64,000 nucleotides of DNA from RYN-230 sp963717125 (GTDB lineage Bacteria > Actinomycetota > Actinomycetes > Streptosporangiales > Streptosporangiaceae): assembly GCA_963717125.1 (NCBI GenBank), contig CAVQVG010000018.1:1-64000 (forward strand), read 5' to 3'. Of the stretch, positions 32,251 through 41,523 are shown in pieces. How positions within the stretch are numbered: position 1 is the stretch's first letter; each line of letters begins with the position of its first letter. Under the pieces are notes generated by a model. The model made no database searches. It was not told the DNA's origin and saw only the letters and a list, made by a program, of their open reading frames with translations. Position numbers and translations under genes: made by a program.

Positions 32251-32460
32251 ATGAAGCTCAGCGCCCGCAACCAGATCCCAGCCCGGGTCACGGGCATCAC
32301 CGTCGGCGAAGCTATCGCCAACGTCGAACTCGACGCCAACGGGATCCGCCTGGTGGCGTCGATCACCGTCGAGGCGGTCCGCCAGTTGGGCTTGACGGAG
32401 GGCAGCGACGTCACCGCGGTGATCAAGGCATCAGAAGTGATCCTGGCCACCGGCGACTAG
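32251..32460 (+). CDS. Molybdenum-pterin-binding (Mop/TOBE) protein
   Basis: A 69-residue protein consisting of one TOBE/Mop domain: MKLSARNQIPARVTGITVGE, then ANVELDANGIRLVASIT and a final TAVIKASEVILATGD. Mop proteins bind molybdate and store or buffer it in the cytoplasm. GAGGAGAGG precedes the ATG at 5-8 bases. Its stop codon overlaps the last codons of the aldehyde dehydrogenase pseudogene on the opposite strand. Confidence 0.9.
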   Translation: MKLSARNQIPARVTGITVGEAIANVELDANGIRLVASITVEAVRQLGLTEGSDVTAVIKASEVILATGD

Positions 32461-33583
32461 ATCGGGTAGCTGCCGGTGCCGTCCCGGGTGGTGATCCACT
32501 GCAGCTCGGTGAAGTCGGCCATCAAGGCCGGCCCGGACCGGCCCCAGCCGCTGTCCTTGACCCCGCCCAGCGGGAGCTGCGGCTCGTCGGCCACGGTCTG
32601 GTCGTTGACGTGGACCACGCCCGAGTCGATCTGCCGGGCCAGTGCGAAGCCACGCTGGTTGTCTCCGGTGATCAGGCCAGGATGGTCGGCTGGTAGCACG
32701 GTCCGTCCGCGCGTCCGCCCGCCAGGACCTTGGCCCCGGCCCCGACGGCCTCGTCAACCTCGCGGGCCACCCGCTGCACCGCGGCCGCGTTGATCAGCGG
32801 CCCGATCACCGTGCCAGCCTTGGCCGGGTCGCCGATAGACAGCGCCGCGGTGCGGGCCACCAGTCGCTCCATGAACTCGTCGTAGACGGGCCGCTCCACG
32901 ATCACCTTGCGGGCATTCATGCAGATCTGGCCCTGGTGGAAGAACGCGGCGAAGGCCGCGGCCTCCACCGCGTACTCCAGGTCGGCGTCGGCCAGCACGA
33001 TGAGCGGGTTGTACCCGCCGAGTTCGAGGACGCATCGTTTCAGGTGCCGCCCGGCGCGCTCGGCCAGCAGCCGCCCGGTGGCCGAGGAGCCAGTGAAGTT
33101 GATGCACCGCACCTCGGGACGCTCGAAGAATTCGTCCGCGATCGGCGCCGCCTCGCCGGGGGCGTGCGTGACCACGTTCACCACCCCGGCCGGGAAGCCC
33201 GCCTCAGCCATGATCTCCGGCAGCAGCAGCCCGGCCGACACCGGTGCTTCCTCCGAGGGCTTCAGGACCACCGTGTTGCCGAACGCCACCGGGTTGACCA
33301 CCGTGCGCCAGGCCAGCACGTGCGCCCCGTTCCACGGCGTGATACCGGCCACGACGCCAAGGGGTTTGCGCAGCGCCATGGCGAACGTCCCCGGCATATC
33401 CGAGCGGATGATCTCGCCGACCGGCAGGTAGCCCCAGTTCGATGCCTGCCGCAGCAGCCGGATCGCGGTGACCACCTGGAAGCCGGCGAAGGCGCTCGCG
33501 CAGCCGGTCTCGGTGGCGAGAAGCGTGACGATCTCCTCACGTCGCCGTTCGACGATGCCGGCCGCGCTCGCCGCGCTCGGCAT
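32457..33583 (-). pseudogene. Aldehyde dehydrogenase pseudogene
   Basis: Two frames together read most of an aldehyde dehydrogenase of the benzaldehyde/vanillin type. The first (33583-32672) has GVVAGITPWNG, FTGSSATGRLLAE, LELGGYNPLIVL (general-base Glu) and FFHQGQICMNARK (nucleophile Cys), and stops at YQPTILA. The second frame resumes with LITGDNQRGFALARQID and runs to the usual end GGVKDSGWGRSG. About 45 residues between them are deleted with a frameshift, and roughly the first 70 residues are missing next to proS. The gene must be inactive. Confidence 0.82.
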
Positions 33584-33649
33584 CGCTCAGGCCGGTCGGC
33601 GGGCGAAAAGCATGGGGTGCCAGCCGCCCGGTTGCCATAGCCTCGGCGT

Positions 33650-35089
33650 GTGGCGCGCGATGAACGCGGAGTGACCCCGCAGAGCGAGGACTTCTCCGCC
33701 TGGTACAACGAACTCATCTTCAAGGCCGAACTCGTGGAGCGGGGACCGGTCCGGGGCACGATGGTGATCCGCCCTTACGGGTACCGGATCTGGGAGCTGC
33801 TGCAGGCCGACATCGACCGGCGGATCAAGGAGACCGGTCACGTCAACGCGTACTTCCCGCTGCTGATCCCGCAAAGCTACCTGGAGCGCGAGGCCGAGCA
33901 CGTGGCGGGCTTCGCCCCTGAGCTCGCGGTCGTCACCCACGCGGGCGGCAAGGAGCTGGACGAGCCGCTGGTCGTGCGGCCCACGTCCGAGACGGTCATC
34001 GGCGAGATGATGGCCAAGTGGATCAGCTCGCACCGTGACCTGCCGATGCTGCTCAACCAGTGGGCCAACATCGTCCGCTGGGAGATGCGGCCGCGGATGC
34101 TGCTGCGCACCACCGAGTTCCTGTGGCAGGAGGGGCACACCGCGCACGCCGACGAGGCCGGCGCGATGCGCGAGACCATGCTCGCGCTCGGTCTGTACGT
34201 GGACGTGGCCCGGGAGATGGCCGCCATGCCGGTGGTGGCGGGGGAGAAGACGGCGGGCGAGCGGTTCCCCGGCGCCCAGCAGACCTTCACGGTCGAGGGC
34301 ATGATGCGCGACGGGCGGGCCTTGCAGTCGGGCACCTCGCACTACCTGGGGACCAACTTCGCGCAGGCGTTCGGCATCCAGTACACCGCCGAGAGCGGCG
34401 GGCTCCAGTACTGCCACACCACGTCGTGGGGGATGAGCTCCCGGATGATGGGCGGCGTGATCATGACCCACGGCGACGACAAGGGCCTGGTGCTGCCGCC
34501 GCTGCTCGCTCCCTACCAGGTCGTGATCGTCCCGATCGGCCGCGGTGACCAGGCCGGGCAGGTGCTCCCGCCAGCCATGGATCTGGCCGGACGGCTCCGC
34601 CGCGCAGGCATCAGAACGCACGTGGACGACCGTCCGCAGCTGTCGCCCGGCTTCAAGTTCAATGACTGGGAACTGCGCGGCGTCCCGATCCGGCTGGAAC
34701 TCGGGCCCCGGGATCTCGCCGACGGCTCCGCGCTGATGTCGATCCGGCTCGGCGAGGGCAAGACCGCGGTCTCGCTCGACTCGGCGCCTGCCCGGCTGCA
34801 ACACGAGCTCGACGCGTTCCAGGCCGTGCTGCTGGAACGCGCGACCGGGTTCCGCGATTCGCACACGCGCGTCGTGGATACGTGGGACGAGTTCACCGAG
34901 GCGGTCACGACCGGCTGGGCGCTGGCGTTCCACTGCGGCCTGCCCGAGTGCGAGGACGACATCAAGGCCGAGACGTCGGCCACCCCGCGGTGCATTCCTT
35001 CCGACGGCCCGCCCGAGCAGGGGCTGTGCGTTCGGTGCAATCTCCCGTCCGCGTACGGGAAGCGGCTCATCTTCGGCCGGGCGTACTGA
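33650..35089 (+). CDS. proS: Prolyl-tRNA synthetase, class with C-terminal zinc domain
   Basis: A 479-residue enzyme that charges tRNA-Pro. Class II motifs are seen: motif 2 in RWEMRPRMLLRTTEFLWQEG (with the TxE loop) and motif 3 in GMSSRMMGGVIMTHGDDKGL. VRPTSETVIGEMM binds proline. The C-terminus has the four-cysteine zinc cluster (HCGLPEC, TPRCIP, GLCVRCN) and ends in the tyrosine of FGRAY, both typical of the archaeal/eukaryotic-type ProS. It lacks the bacterial editing insertion. GTG start. As many actinomycetes hold the bacterial type ProS too, this may be a second copy. Confidence 0.95.
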   Translation: MARDERGVTPQSEDFSAWYNELIFKAELVERGPVRGTMVIRPYGYRIWELLQADIDRRIKETGHVNAYFPLLIPQSYLEREAEHVAGFAPELAVVTHAGGKELDEPLVVRPTSETVIGEMMAKWISSHRDLPMLLNQWANIVRWEMRPRMLLRTTEFLWQEGHTAHADEAGAMRETMLALGLYVDVAREMAAMPVVAGEKTAGERFPGAQQTFTVEGMMRDGRALQSGTSHYLGTNFAQAFGIQYTAESGGLQYCHTTSWGMSSRMMGGVIMTHGDDKGLVLPPLLAPYQVVIVPIGRGDQAGQVLPPAMDLAGRLRRAGIRTHVDDRPQLSPGFKFNDWELRGVPIRLELGPRDLADGSALMSIRLGEGKTAVSLDSAPARLQHELDAFQAVLLERATGFRDSHTRVVDTWDEFTEAVTTGWALAFHCGLPECEDDIKAETSATPRCIPSDGPPEQGLCVRCNLPSAYGKRLIFGRAY

Positions 35090-35094
35090 CCGGG

Positions 35095-35510
35095 CTAGGG
35101 CGCTGGCTCCTGGTCGCCCGGATCGCCCGCGCCGGGTTCGCGACCTCGTACCAACGCCGCGACCTCCCGGCCGATTCCGATCGATGGGCCGCCGACCAGG
35201 TCCCAGGCCCGGTCGATCCCCGCCAGGAAACAGAACGCCACCAGGATCGCGATCGTATTCACCGCGCCAGAATCGGCCGGATGGACGATCACGTCTAGTG
35301 CCCGGGAACCAGCGAGAGAAGCGACACCAGCAGCGCGTTGATGAACGCCGTCAGCGCCGCCGACGCCCGGATGCGGTGAATTTGCGTCCCTTGCTTGCCG
35401 CTGGCCAGCCGGTCCGAAGCGACCGAGATAGCTACGAATAGCAGCCCGATCAGCGCGCCGGCCACGCTTCCGCTCGCCACGAAGAAGTCGTGGATGCTCT
35501 CAGGAACCAC
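35095..35510 (-). pseudogene. Membrane protein gene with internal deletion
   Basis: Two short frames on the minus strand belong to one former gene. The first (35510-35295) reads a span, VAGALIGLLFVAISVASDRL, and a second ALTAFINALLVSLLSLVPGH then stops. The second (35292-35095) has NTIAILVAFCFLAGIDRAWD and LVGGPSIGIGRE, the usual end of a four-span family common in actinomycetes. The middle spans are missing and the frame changes at the join. Confidence 0.55.
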
Positions 35511-35822
35511 CTGAGGATTCTCGCATCCAGACCCCGGTGCGGTGTCCCGGTCCGGTTGAGATGGCGGAGCGGCCAGGGGCAGCCTGTTCTGGTTTGCCCA
35601 TGTTAACCGATTTGCGAAAAACGTGCTGAATGACCGGGTTGGGTTTATCGCATTACCGCGGCGGGCGTGGCGATCCGACGCTAAACTCCCAGTCGCGAGG
35701 GTTCCGAAGTAATCTTAGATAGGCTGGCACTTGGCCTGCCTATGCGCGTTATAGGCTGCGCATGATTTCCTGTTGAGCACCCGTCATGATAATAACTAAA
35801 TTACTTGCTATGAAAGGATGCC
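35511..35822. other. Promoter-bearing gap before the orphan membrane gene
   Basis: No gene recognised. The last 110 bases are AT-rich for this genome (including TAATAACTAAATTACTTGC near 35790) and probably hold the promoter of the gene at 35823. Confidence 0.45.
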
Positions 35823-37280
35823 ATGGTCAGGATACTATGGTACCTGCTGTTCCTGGTTACGTACGGGGTCATGGGTAGCCTGGTCTACCGTGTTTCCGTG
35901 CTAAAGCCAGGAAGGGTGCGCGCGTCATTCTGGACGAGCGAAGCGATATACCTGCTCTCCGCGGCCACGCTCTACTGCTTCGTCCTGGTGCTGACCCGCT
36001 TCTCGGTGGCGCCTATAGCGGCCAGCTTCTTCATCAGCGCGCAGGTTCCGATAATCCTGAACGCGGTGCTCGACGCCATCGCTGTCGGGGGTGACCGGAA
36101 CGACCGGCGCATGGCTGAGATCCGCTGGGCCACAGTGTGCTTCAACGTCCGGCATAAGGGCCTCATGGCCTGGCAAATTGTTGTCAGCATGGTGGTGGGA
36201 CTGGGCTACCCGGTGGTGGCCGGAATCCTTTATTTCTCGGGCGGCACGTCCTCGGCTGCCAAGACTTTGGCGATAACGCAGGTCACACTCGTCATGACTT
36301 TCTTTTCTAATTTCATCATCTTCTGGCCAACCCAGGTGGGACTGGCCTTGTCGGAGAATCTCAGCGCGGCCGGCCGATGGCGATTGTTCGGCCTTTCGCT
36401 GGCCAGCCTCGTGCCTACCGCGATGTTGCTGGCCGCATTCCTGTGGACCTTCGACTTCGCCCATCCCACCGTGGCGCAAATCCGCTCCGCGGGCAGCCTG
36501 CGCCTCACGTACTCAGCCGCCGAGCTGACGATCCTGCTCGCGTACTTTGTCACGACGCTGTTGCTCCCGCACGTCGTGGGCACCATGCGGGGCACGCGCT
36601 GGCTGAATCAGCTCACAGAACAGCGGGAGGCAACGCTGACCGACGTGATACGGATACTGCGGATCCCGAAACCCGGCTTCCACACCCAGGCAATACTGAC
36701 CCTGGTGGCCAGGCTCCAGCAGGAGTGGGAAACTCTGGCGACGGCCAAAGATGATGTCGTCCTGGGGCTGGAGCTCGACGAACTCAGGACCCAGCCGGGA
36801 GCAGGGTTCACCGCCCCGGCTCTCACCAGCGTCGTCGGCGCAGGGCACGGTGCCCTGATCGGGACGCCTGAGCCGGGTGCGTCGGACCAGTCCTCCGCAC
36901 ACGGCAACCTCCTGGCCAGCGCCATCCTCGATGAGAGTCGGGAGAATCCTGACCGGGAGCACTATTACTACCTGGCGCGCGACGGCGACCCCCGATTTGC
37001 TTACCTCGACTGGCTGGGCCGGATGATCGACCAACTGCGGATGACCGCCAGCGAGCTCATCATCAGGCACGACGGCCTGGCTGACCTGTCCTTCCCCGCG
37101 TACTGGGCCAACAGCTACGAAGAACAGCGTCGAGAGCTGCGCGAGACCGCCCGGCGGGGGCGTGCGAACCCACTGGTCCCGATAATCGCCGGCGCGTTCG
37201 TCACCTCGGTCGTCACCGTGCTCTTCACCGGCTTTGCGAACTGGCTGTGGCCCCACATCGCGCAGACACTGCCGAAGTAA
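35823..37280 (+). CDS. Orphan polytopic membrane protein
   Basis: A 485-residue protein with about seven spans in the first 260 residues (for example ILWYLLFLVTYGVMGSLVY, AIYLLSAATLYCFVLVL, WQIVVSMVVGLGYPVVAGIL, LFGLSLASLVPTAMLLAAFL), then a 190-residue soluble domain with HYYYLARDGDPRFAYLDWLG and a final tail span (IIAGAFVTSVVTVLFTGFAN). No family recognised. AAAGGATG sits two to five bases before the ATG. Codon use is less GC-biased than the neighbours and the promoter region is AT-rich, hinting at horizontal origin. Could be a sensor or transport-related protein; I cannot say which. Confidence 0.75.
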   Translation: MVRILWYLLFLVTYGVMGSLVYRVSVLKPGRVRASFWTSEAIYLLSAATLYCFVLVLTRFSVAPIAASFFISAQVPIILNAVLDAIAVGGDRNDRRMAEIRWATVCFNVRHKGLMAWQIVVSMVVGLGYPVVAGILYFSGGTSSAAKTLAITQVTLVMTFFSNFIIFWPTQVGLALSENLSAAGRWRLFGLSLASLVPTAMLLAAFLWTFDFAHPTVAQIRSAGSLRLTYSAAELTILLAYFVTTLLLPHVVGTMRGTRWLNQLTEQREATLTDVIRILRIPKPGFHTQAILTLVARLQQEWETLATAKDDVVLGLELDELRTQPGAGFTAPALTSVVGAGHGALIGTPEPGASDQSSAHGNLLASAILDESRENPDREHYYYLARDGDPRFAYLDWLGRMIDQLRMTASELIIRHDGLADLSFPAYWANSYEEQRRELRETARRGRANPLVPIIAGAFVTSVVTVLFTGFANWLWPHIAQTLPK

Positions 37281-37317
37281 CGAGGACCGCCGAAGTAACC
37301 AGGAGTGGCAAAGGCCG

Positions 37318-38436
37318 TCAGACGGCCACCGAGGACCAGTCGGCGAAACCGGTCGGGTCGTGCCGGCCCATGCTGGCGTGCTCGAACAAACCCCAGCCCG
37401 GTTCACCGCCGAGCCACGCCCGGGCTAGGTGATCGGTCACGCCGAACGGTATCCGGGCGGTCACCGCGGGATCGGCCAGGTCGTACACGGCCGACCGCGT
37501 CCAGTTCCGGCCCATCCACCGCCCGTGCGACCAGTCCGGGTCGCCGCTGTAACCGGCGCCCACGTGCAGCGGCACCGACGTGAGGGTCTCCAGTTCCACG
37601 GTCAGCGGCGCGCCGGCCGCGTCGGTGAGCCGCAGCCGGGCGGATTCCGGGTGCCTGGTCCCGGGCCGGTAGCCGATCTCCGCCCGCGGCCAGCCGAGCT
37701 GCTCAACCCGGCCGTCCTGGCCGATCCGCTTGGCGTCGTTCAGCGTGCGGTAGCCGTCCGGTTCTTCCTGCAAGATCACGATCACCGCGCAGGACTCGAA
37801 CCGCAGCGGCGCGTACAGCCACCAGAACCCCTGCAGCGGCTCGCTGGCGGCCCGGCCCGGCGGCTCCGGCTCGCCGACCGGCCGGATGCCCCAGGACCTG
37901 TCCCGCGCGCCCGCCCACCGGTCGGCGGTCACGGCGAACTCGCGGTCACCAACCCGCAGCCGGCCGTCCCAGCTGCCCAGCTGGGAGAAGCGGGACGCGT
38001 CCAGGATCGGCCTGCGGCCGGCCAGCAGCAGGTGGGGCTCCTCCTGCACGGCCGGGAACGCCGCGGTCCAGCGCAGGTCGAACTCGATGCCGCCGTCCGG
38101 CGGGTGGCAGCTCAGGCTGAGCTGCCGCAGTGGCTCCAGCACGTCGATCCGGTAGCCGCCGACCTGCTGATCCAGGCTGCGCTCACCGAGCGCGTCGGAG
38201 AACTGGACGGTCCACTGCCGGTCGCCGCAGCGCGCCGTGGCGTACGCGTCGATGACGCCCAGATTCGGGTACACGCCAAGACCAGTGACCAGGAAGACCT
38301 CGCCGGTGCGGTCGTGCGCGTTGAAGTAACAGCGGTCATAGAAGTTGCGGTCACTGCTCGCCACCCGGTCTATCGGCAGCGGCGCCTGGTGGACCGGGTA
38401 CTCGTCGAGCGGTCCGGGCACGGGCCTCAATCCCAT
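37318..38436 (-). CDS. Lipocalin-like (AttH/CrtC-type, DUF7064/7065) protein
   Basis: A 372-residue protein made of two lipocalin-like beta barrels. Typical family segments: FYDRCYFNAHDRTGEVFLVT near residue 33, RDRSWGIRPVG in the middle (conserved RDHSWG-type motif), LQGFWWLYAPLRF, and a second barrel ending HASMGRHDP. Relatives include CrtC hydratases and proteins beside fatty-acid or steroid degradation genes. It overlaps the upstream phosphotransferase gene by 10 bases, so they are translationally coupled and likely act on the same substrate. Confidence 0.75.
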   Translation of the reverse strand: MGLRPVPGPLDEYPVHQAPLPIDRVASSDRNFYDRCYFNAHDRTGEVFLVTGLGVYPNLGVIDAYATARCGDRQWTVQFSDALGERSLDQQVGGYRIDVLEPLRQLSLSCHPPDGGIEFDLRWTAAFPAVQEEPHLLLAGRRPILDASRFSQLGSWDGRLRVGDREFAVTADRWAGARDRSWGIRPVGEPEPPGRAASEPLQGFWWLYAPLRFESCAVIVILQEEPDGYRTLNDAKRIGQDGRVEQLGWPRAEIGYRPGTRHPESARLRLTDAAGAPLTVELETLTSVPLHVGAGYSGDPDWSHGRWMGRNWTRSAVYDLADPAVTARIPFGVTDHLARAWLGGEPGWGLFEHASMGRHDPTGFADWSSVAV

Positions 38437-39608
38437 CGGTAGGTGCCGGCGAGCAGCTCCTCGAGGGCCGCCCGGTGCAGGACGTAGTCGTCGGGATCGG
38501 CCGGCACCTGATCCTCCCCGAAGTGGATCATCCGCCGCTTGATCCGGGCCATTATGATCGCGTGCCGCAGCGCGGCGTAGGTGAGGTAGAAATCCATGTC
38601 CCGCAGCTGGTAGCCGGTGAGCTCCTGGTAGCAGCGCTCCACGTCCGACCGGCGGAGGAAGCCGGGTAACCCCGGCTGGCCGAAGAACTCCGCGATGTCC
38701 TGGAAGAACCGGTGCAGGAAAATGAACCAGCCGACGTCGAGCTCGCGCGGGCCGAGCGCGGCCATTTCCCAGTCGAGCACCGCAGCCGGCTCGAAGCCCT
38801 GGTAGATGATGTTGCCGATCCGGGCGTCCCCCCAGCTCAGCACGTCCGGGCCGCAGTCGGTCGGCCAGTGCTCCGCCAGCCAGTCCAGGCTGCGCTCGAT
38901 GATCGGCACCCGGATGCCGTCGCCGGACAGCGCCCAGCGGTAGTACTCGCGCTGCTGGCCGGCGTGCCAGCGCAGCGTATCCGTGTGACCGGGTGGGCGC
39001 AGCGCGGGAAACGCCGCCGCCGGCTCGGCGATCGCGTGCAGTCCGGCTAGCACCCGGACGCTGGCCCGCTGCAGCCGCGCCAGTTCGCCGGCGGCGGAGT
39101 CCAGCAGCCAGCCGGTGAACACGTAGGGCGGGTTGTCCAGCGGGATCTGCCCGTCAACCTGGTCCATGACGAAGAACGGCGTGCCGAGCACCCGCTCGTC
39201 GGGCTCGTACCAGCGGACCGCCGGCACCGGGACGTCGCTGCGCGCGGCCACCTGGCCGATCACCTCGAACTGAGCGGCCAGGTCGTACCGCGGGAAGACC
39301 GGCACCGCGCTCGCCTCCGGGGCCATCCGGGCCACGTACCCGCCGTGCCGCTCGTGGCCGCCGCTCAGCCAGGTCGCCTCGAACAGCACCGACGTGCTGG
39401 ACAGCCCGCCGCTGCCGGATAGCCGGGGGCGGCTCACGGTGAGCGCGGTTACCTCGCCAGGCCGCAGGCAGGCCGCGCCCGGGTCCGCCTGGTTCAGCCG
39501 GGCCGCCAGCCAGCCCTCCAGCCTGGCGGCCAGCGCGCCGACGCTGCGCTCGCTGACCGTCATCTTGATCCGCTCGTCTCGCGACCGGCCCTCCGCTGAC
39601 GCTGTCAC
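38427..39608 (-). CDS. APH-family phosphotransferase (ACAD10/11-type)
   Basis: A 393-residue kinase-like protein. Motifs: SGGLSSTSVLFEATW (nucleotide loop), FVMDQVDGQIPLD (hinge), DVLSWGDARIGNIIYQG (catalytic loop; the usual HGD is replaced by WGD) and AAVLDWEMAALGPRELDVGW (metal-binding Asp). This subgroup is found with acyl-CoA dehydrogenases and acts on hydroxyacyl substrates. GTG at 39608 has AGGAGG five bases upstream, clearly better than earlier codons. It forms a coupled pair with the lipocalin-like gene. Confidence 0.85.
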   Translation of the reverse strand: MTASAEGRSRDERIKMTVSERSVGALAARLEGWLAARLNQADPGAACLRPGEVTALTVSRPRLSGSGGLSSTSVLFEATWLSGGHERHGGYVARMAPEASAVPVFPRYDLAAQFEVIGQVAARSDVPVPAVRWYEPDERVLGTPFFVMDQVDGQIPLDNPPYVFTGWLLDSAAGELARLQRASVRVLAGLHAIAEPAAAFPALRPPGHTDTLRWHAGQQREYYRWALSGDGIRVPIIERSLDWLAEHWPTDCGPDVLSWGDARIGNIIYQGFEPAAVLDWEMAALGPRELDVGWFIFLHRFFQDIAEFFGQPGLPGFLRRSDVERCYQELTGYQLRDMDFYLTYAALRHAIIMARIKRRMIHFGEDQVPADPDDYVLHRAALEELLAGTYRWD

Positions 39609-39948
39609 GGCAGCCTCCTCGCTGCAGACCGGATCACCGTCACCCCGTGGCCTGCCTCCCGCCCGCCCCGCCGTGGACGTGGCCGGCCCCGGCAGCAAAC
39701 TGGAACACGTTCTACCGCAAGGTAACGAGCAGGCGACCAGTGGTCAACGTGGGGGCCTCATCAGCTCAACGCCCTTACCCGCACCCGGGTGCACCAGCTA
39801 GCGCGCGGTGGTCGCCCAGCGTGCACGTGGCCAGGTCCACCGAGACGCCGGATCGCTAGCCTGACCGCCGGGGGGCGGTCAGGCTAGCGTCATCCGCACG
39901 GCAGCGTCCGCGCCGCCTTGCTATCGCCGCCGCCTGGCGGACGGTAGC
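39609..39948. other. Gap with a terminator
   Basis: No gene. It holds the strong hairpin at 39855-39888 and presumably the promoter of the phosphotransferase operon. Confidence 0.45.
39855..39888 (-). terminator. Strong hairpin downstream of the solute-binding gene
   Basis: Arms GCTAGCCTGACCGCC and GGCGGTCAGGCTAGC pair perfectly over 15 bases with a GGGG/CCCC loop. No T-run follows in either direction, as is common for actinobacterial I-shaped terminators. It lies 60 bases past the stop of the minus-strand gene at 39949. Confidence 0.7.
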
Positions 39949-41217
39949 TCAGCCGGTTAGCACCCAGCGCGGTTTGTTCGCCTCGACGCGGGCCGAACCG
40001 GTCGCCTCGGCTGGCAGCACCTGACGGAACTGGCTGTTCTGCCACTGGAAGATGAACGACTGGCCCACGGAGTCGCTGTTTGTCCCGTTCATAGCGAACT
40101 TGGCCGGCCCCTGAACGGTCTGCACGGTATGCGTGTGCAGGTAATGGGCGATCGCGGTGTTGCTCAGGGTGTGGGTGGCGGTGACCGCGGACGCGAGAAC
40201 CTCGCCCGACGAGTAGGCCTCGGCCACGTCGGTGTTGATGTCGTTGGTGGTCCCGCCGAACTTGGCGATGTAGTCCTGCACCATGACGTGGCTGAGCGCG
40301 TTCTGCTCGCCGCCGTACCAGCCGTCCGGCACCATCATCGCCTCGGCGTTGGCCGGTCCGATGTGGTGCAGGAACTCCTCACCCTGGTCGGGCCCGGAGG
40401 ACGCGATGAGGATCTTGGGCGTGTAGTTCCGCACCTGGAACGCGTGCACGAAGGCGAGCAGGCCCGGCACGTCAACCGTGCCGAGCACCACGAGTTGCGG
40501 GTCCTTGGCCGCCACCGCGTCCGCGACCGGGGCCAGGTTCGAGTCGCTCGCGTTGGCCGTGACCGGGTTGCGCGCGTTGTAGTACACCGTCCTGATCCCG
40601 TGCGCCGACAGCTCTTGCTCGGTGTTCTCCACCGGTGGGTCGGCGAACGGGTCGTTGACCATCGGGTAGGCCGCGGTGGCCGGCCGCCTGCTGGGGGGCA
40701 GGGAGAGGATCCAGTTGGCGAACGGCACCATCTGGTCCACCACGGGAGTGGTGACGCTGAACACCCACGGATCATTCAGCTGGAAGACGCTGGGCGCGCC
40801 ACCGGACCCATCACCCAGCGCGTAGTGGTACTTCCTGGTCACCTGGGCGGCCGGGACGGTCAGCAGCGAGGAGAATGGCGCGACGGTGAGATCGACGTGG
40901 TCCTGGGTGATCAGCTTGTCGTAGTCCCTGGTCACTGTGTCCGGGTTGCTGTTGTCGTTGAGGATCTTTAATTCGACCGGCCGGCCGAGCAGGCCGCCGA
41001 AATGGTTGACGTCGCTGGCCCACAGCTGCAGGCCGTGCAGCGACGCGATGCCGTCCGCGGAGAACGGCCCGGTCAACGGCTCGCTCGCGCCGACGACGAT
41101 GGGTGCGCGCCCGCTGTGCTGGGTGCTGGAGCTGGCCGTGCCGCAAGCGGCCACGCCCAGGACGACCAGGGCACCGACTGCTGTTAACCGCTGGCGCCTG
41201 CCGGGATTGTGCTGCAT
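39949..41217 (-). CDS. ABC transporter solute-binding lipoprotein (LivJ type)
   Basis: A 422-residue type I periplasmic-binding-like lipoprotein: signal with VVLGVAAC lipobox (Cys near residue 25), IVVGASEPLTGPFSADG, DVTV-like mid strands, PQLVVLGTVDVPGLLAFVHA and ILIASSGPDQGEEFLH, then DVAEAYSSGEVLASAV. This is the Leu/Ile/Val-binding or urea/amide-binding class. No permease or ATPase genes are nearby, so it is an orphan receptor or works with a distant transporter. A hairpin terminator lies downstream. Confidence 0.88.
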   Translation of the reverse strand: MQHNPGRRQRLTAVGALVVLGVAACGTASSSTQHSGRAPIVVGASEPLTGPFSADGIASLHGLQLWASDVNHFGGLLGRPVELKILNDNSNPDTVTRDYDKLITQDHVDLTVAPFSSLLTVPAAQVTRKYHYALGDGSGGAPSVFQLNDPWVFSVTTPVVDQMVPFANWILSLPPSRRPATAAYPMVNDPFADPPVENTEQELSAHGIRTVYYNARNPVTANASDSNLAPVADAVAAKDPQLVVLGTVDVPGLLAFVHAFQVRNYTPKILIASSGPDQGEEFLHHIGPANAEAMMVPDGWYGGEQNALSHVMVQDYIAKFGGTTNDINTDVAEAYSSGEVLASAVTATHTLSNTAIAHYLHTHTVQTVQGPAKFAMNGTNSDSVGQSFIFQWQNSQFRQVLPAEATGSARVEANKPRWVLTG

Positions 41218-41523
41218 AGACCTTTCCCATCTTTTGGTCGTCTGGAAATGTTACTTGGGCGTAGCCGGACGATCGCTGGCTCGTCCTGGGCGGCATCCAA
41301 TACGGTCGGGAAAGGGCAGCCCTCACCTGTAACGACACGAGATGTTGACACCGTAGAGGCTGGGCCGGACGGCCACAACTGGATGCGGCAAAGACGCAGC
41401 TAAACGGCGCGCTACGGTCATCAGCCAATAAGGGCACCATTTTCGTCCGACCGTAACGCCGCGGACATCCTGGCCGTGCGACGACCTGACGGCGGCCAGA
41501 CAGCCGCGGACGCGGCCAAGCGA
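41218..41523. other. Intergenic, nothing specific
   Basis: About 300 bases upstream of the solute-binding gene. A promoter is expected, but I cannot place it. No coding frame recognised. Confidence 0.35.

Noticed and set aside
37429..38442. Plus-strand frame opposite the lipocalin-like gene
   Set aside because: Gly/Arg/Val-rich antisense frame without homology cues; the minus-strand gene is clear.
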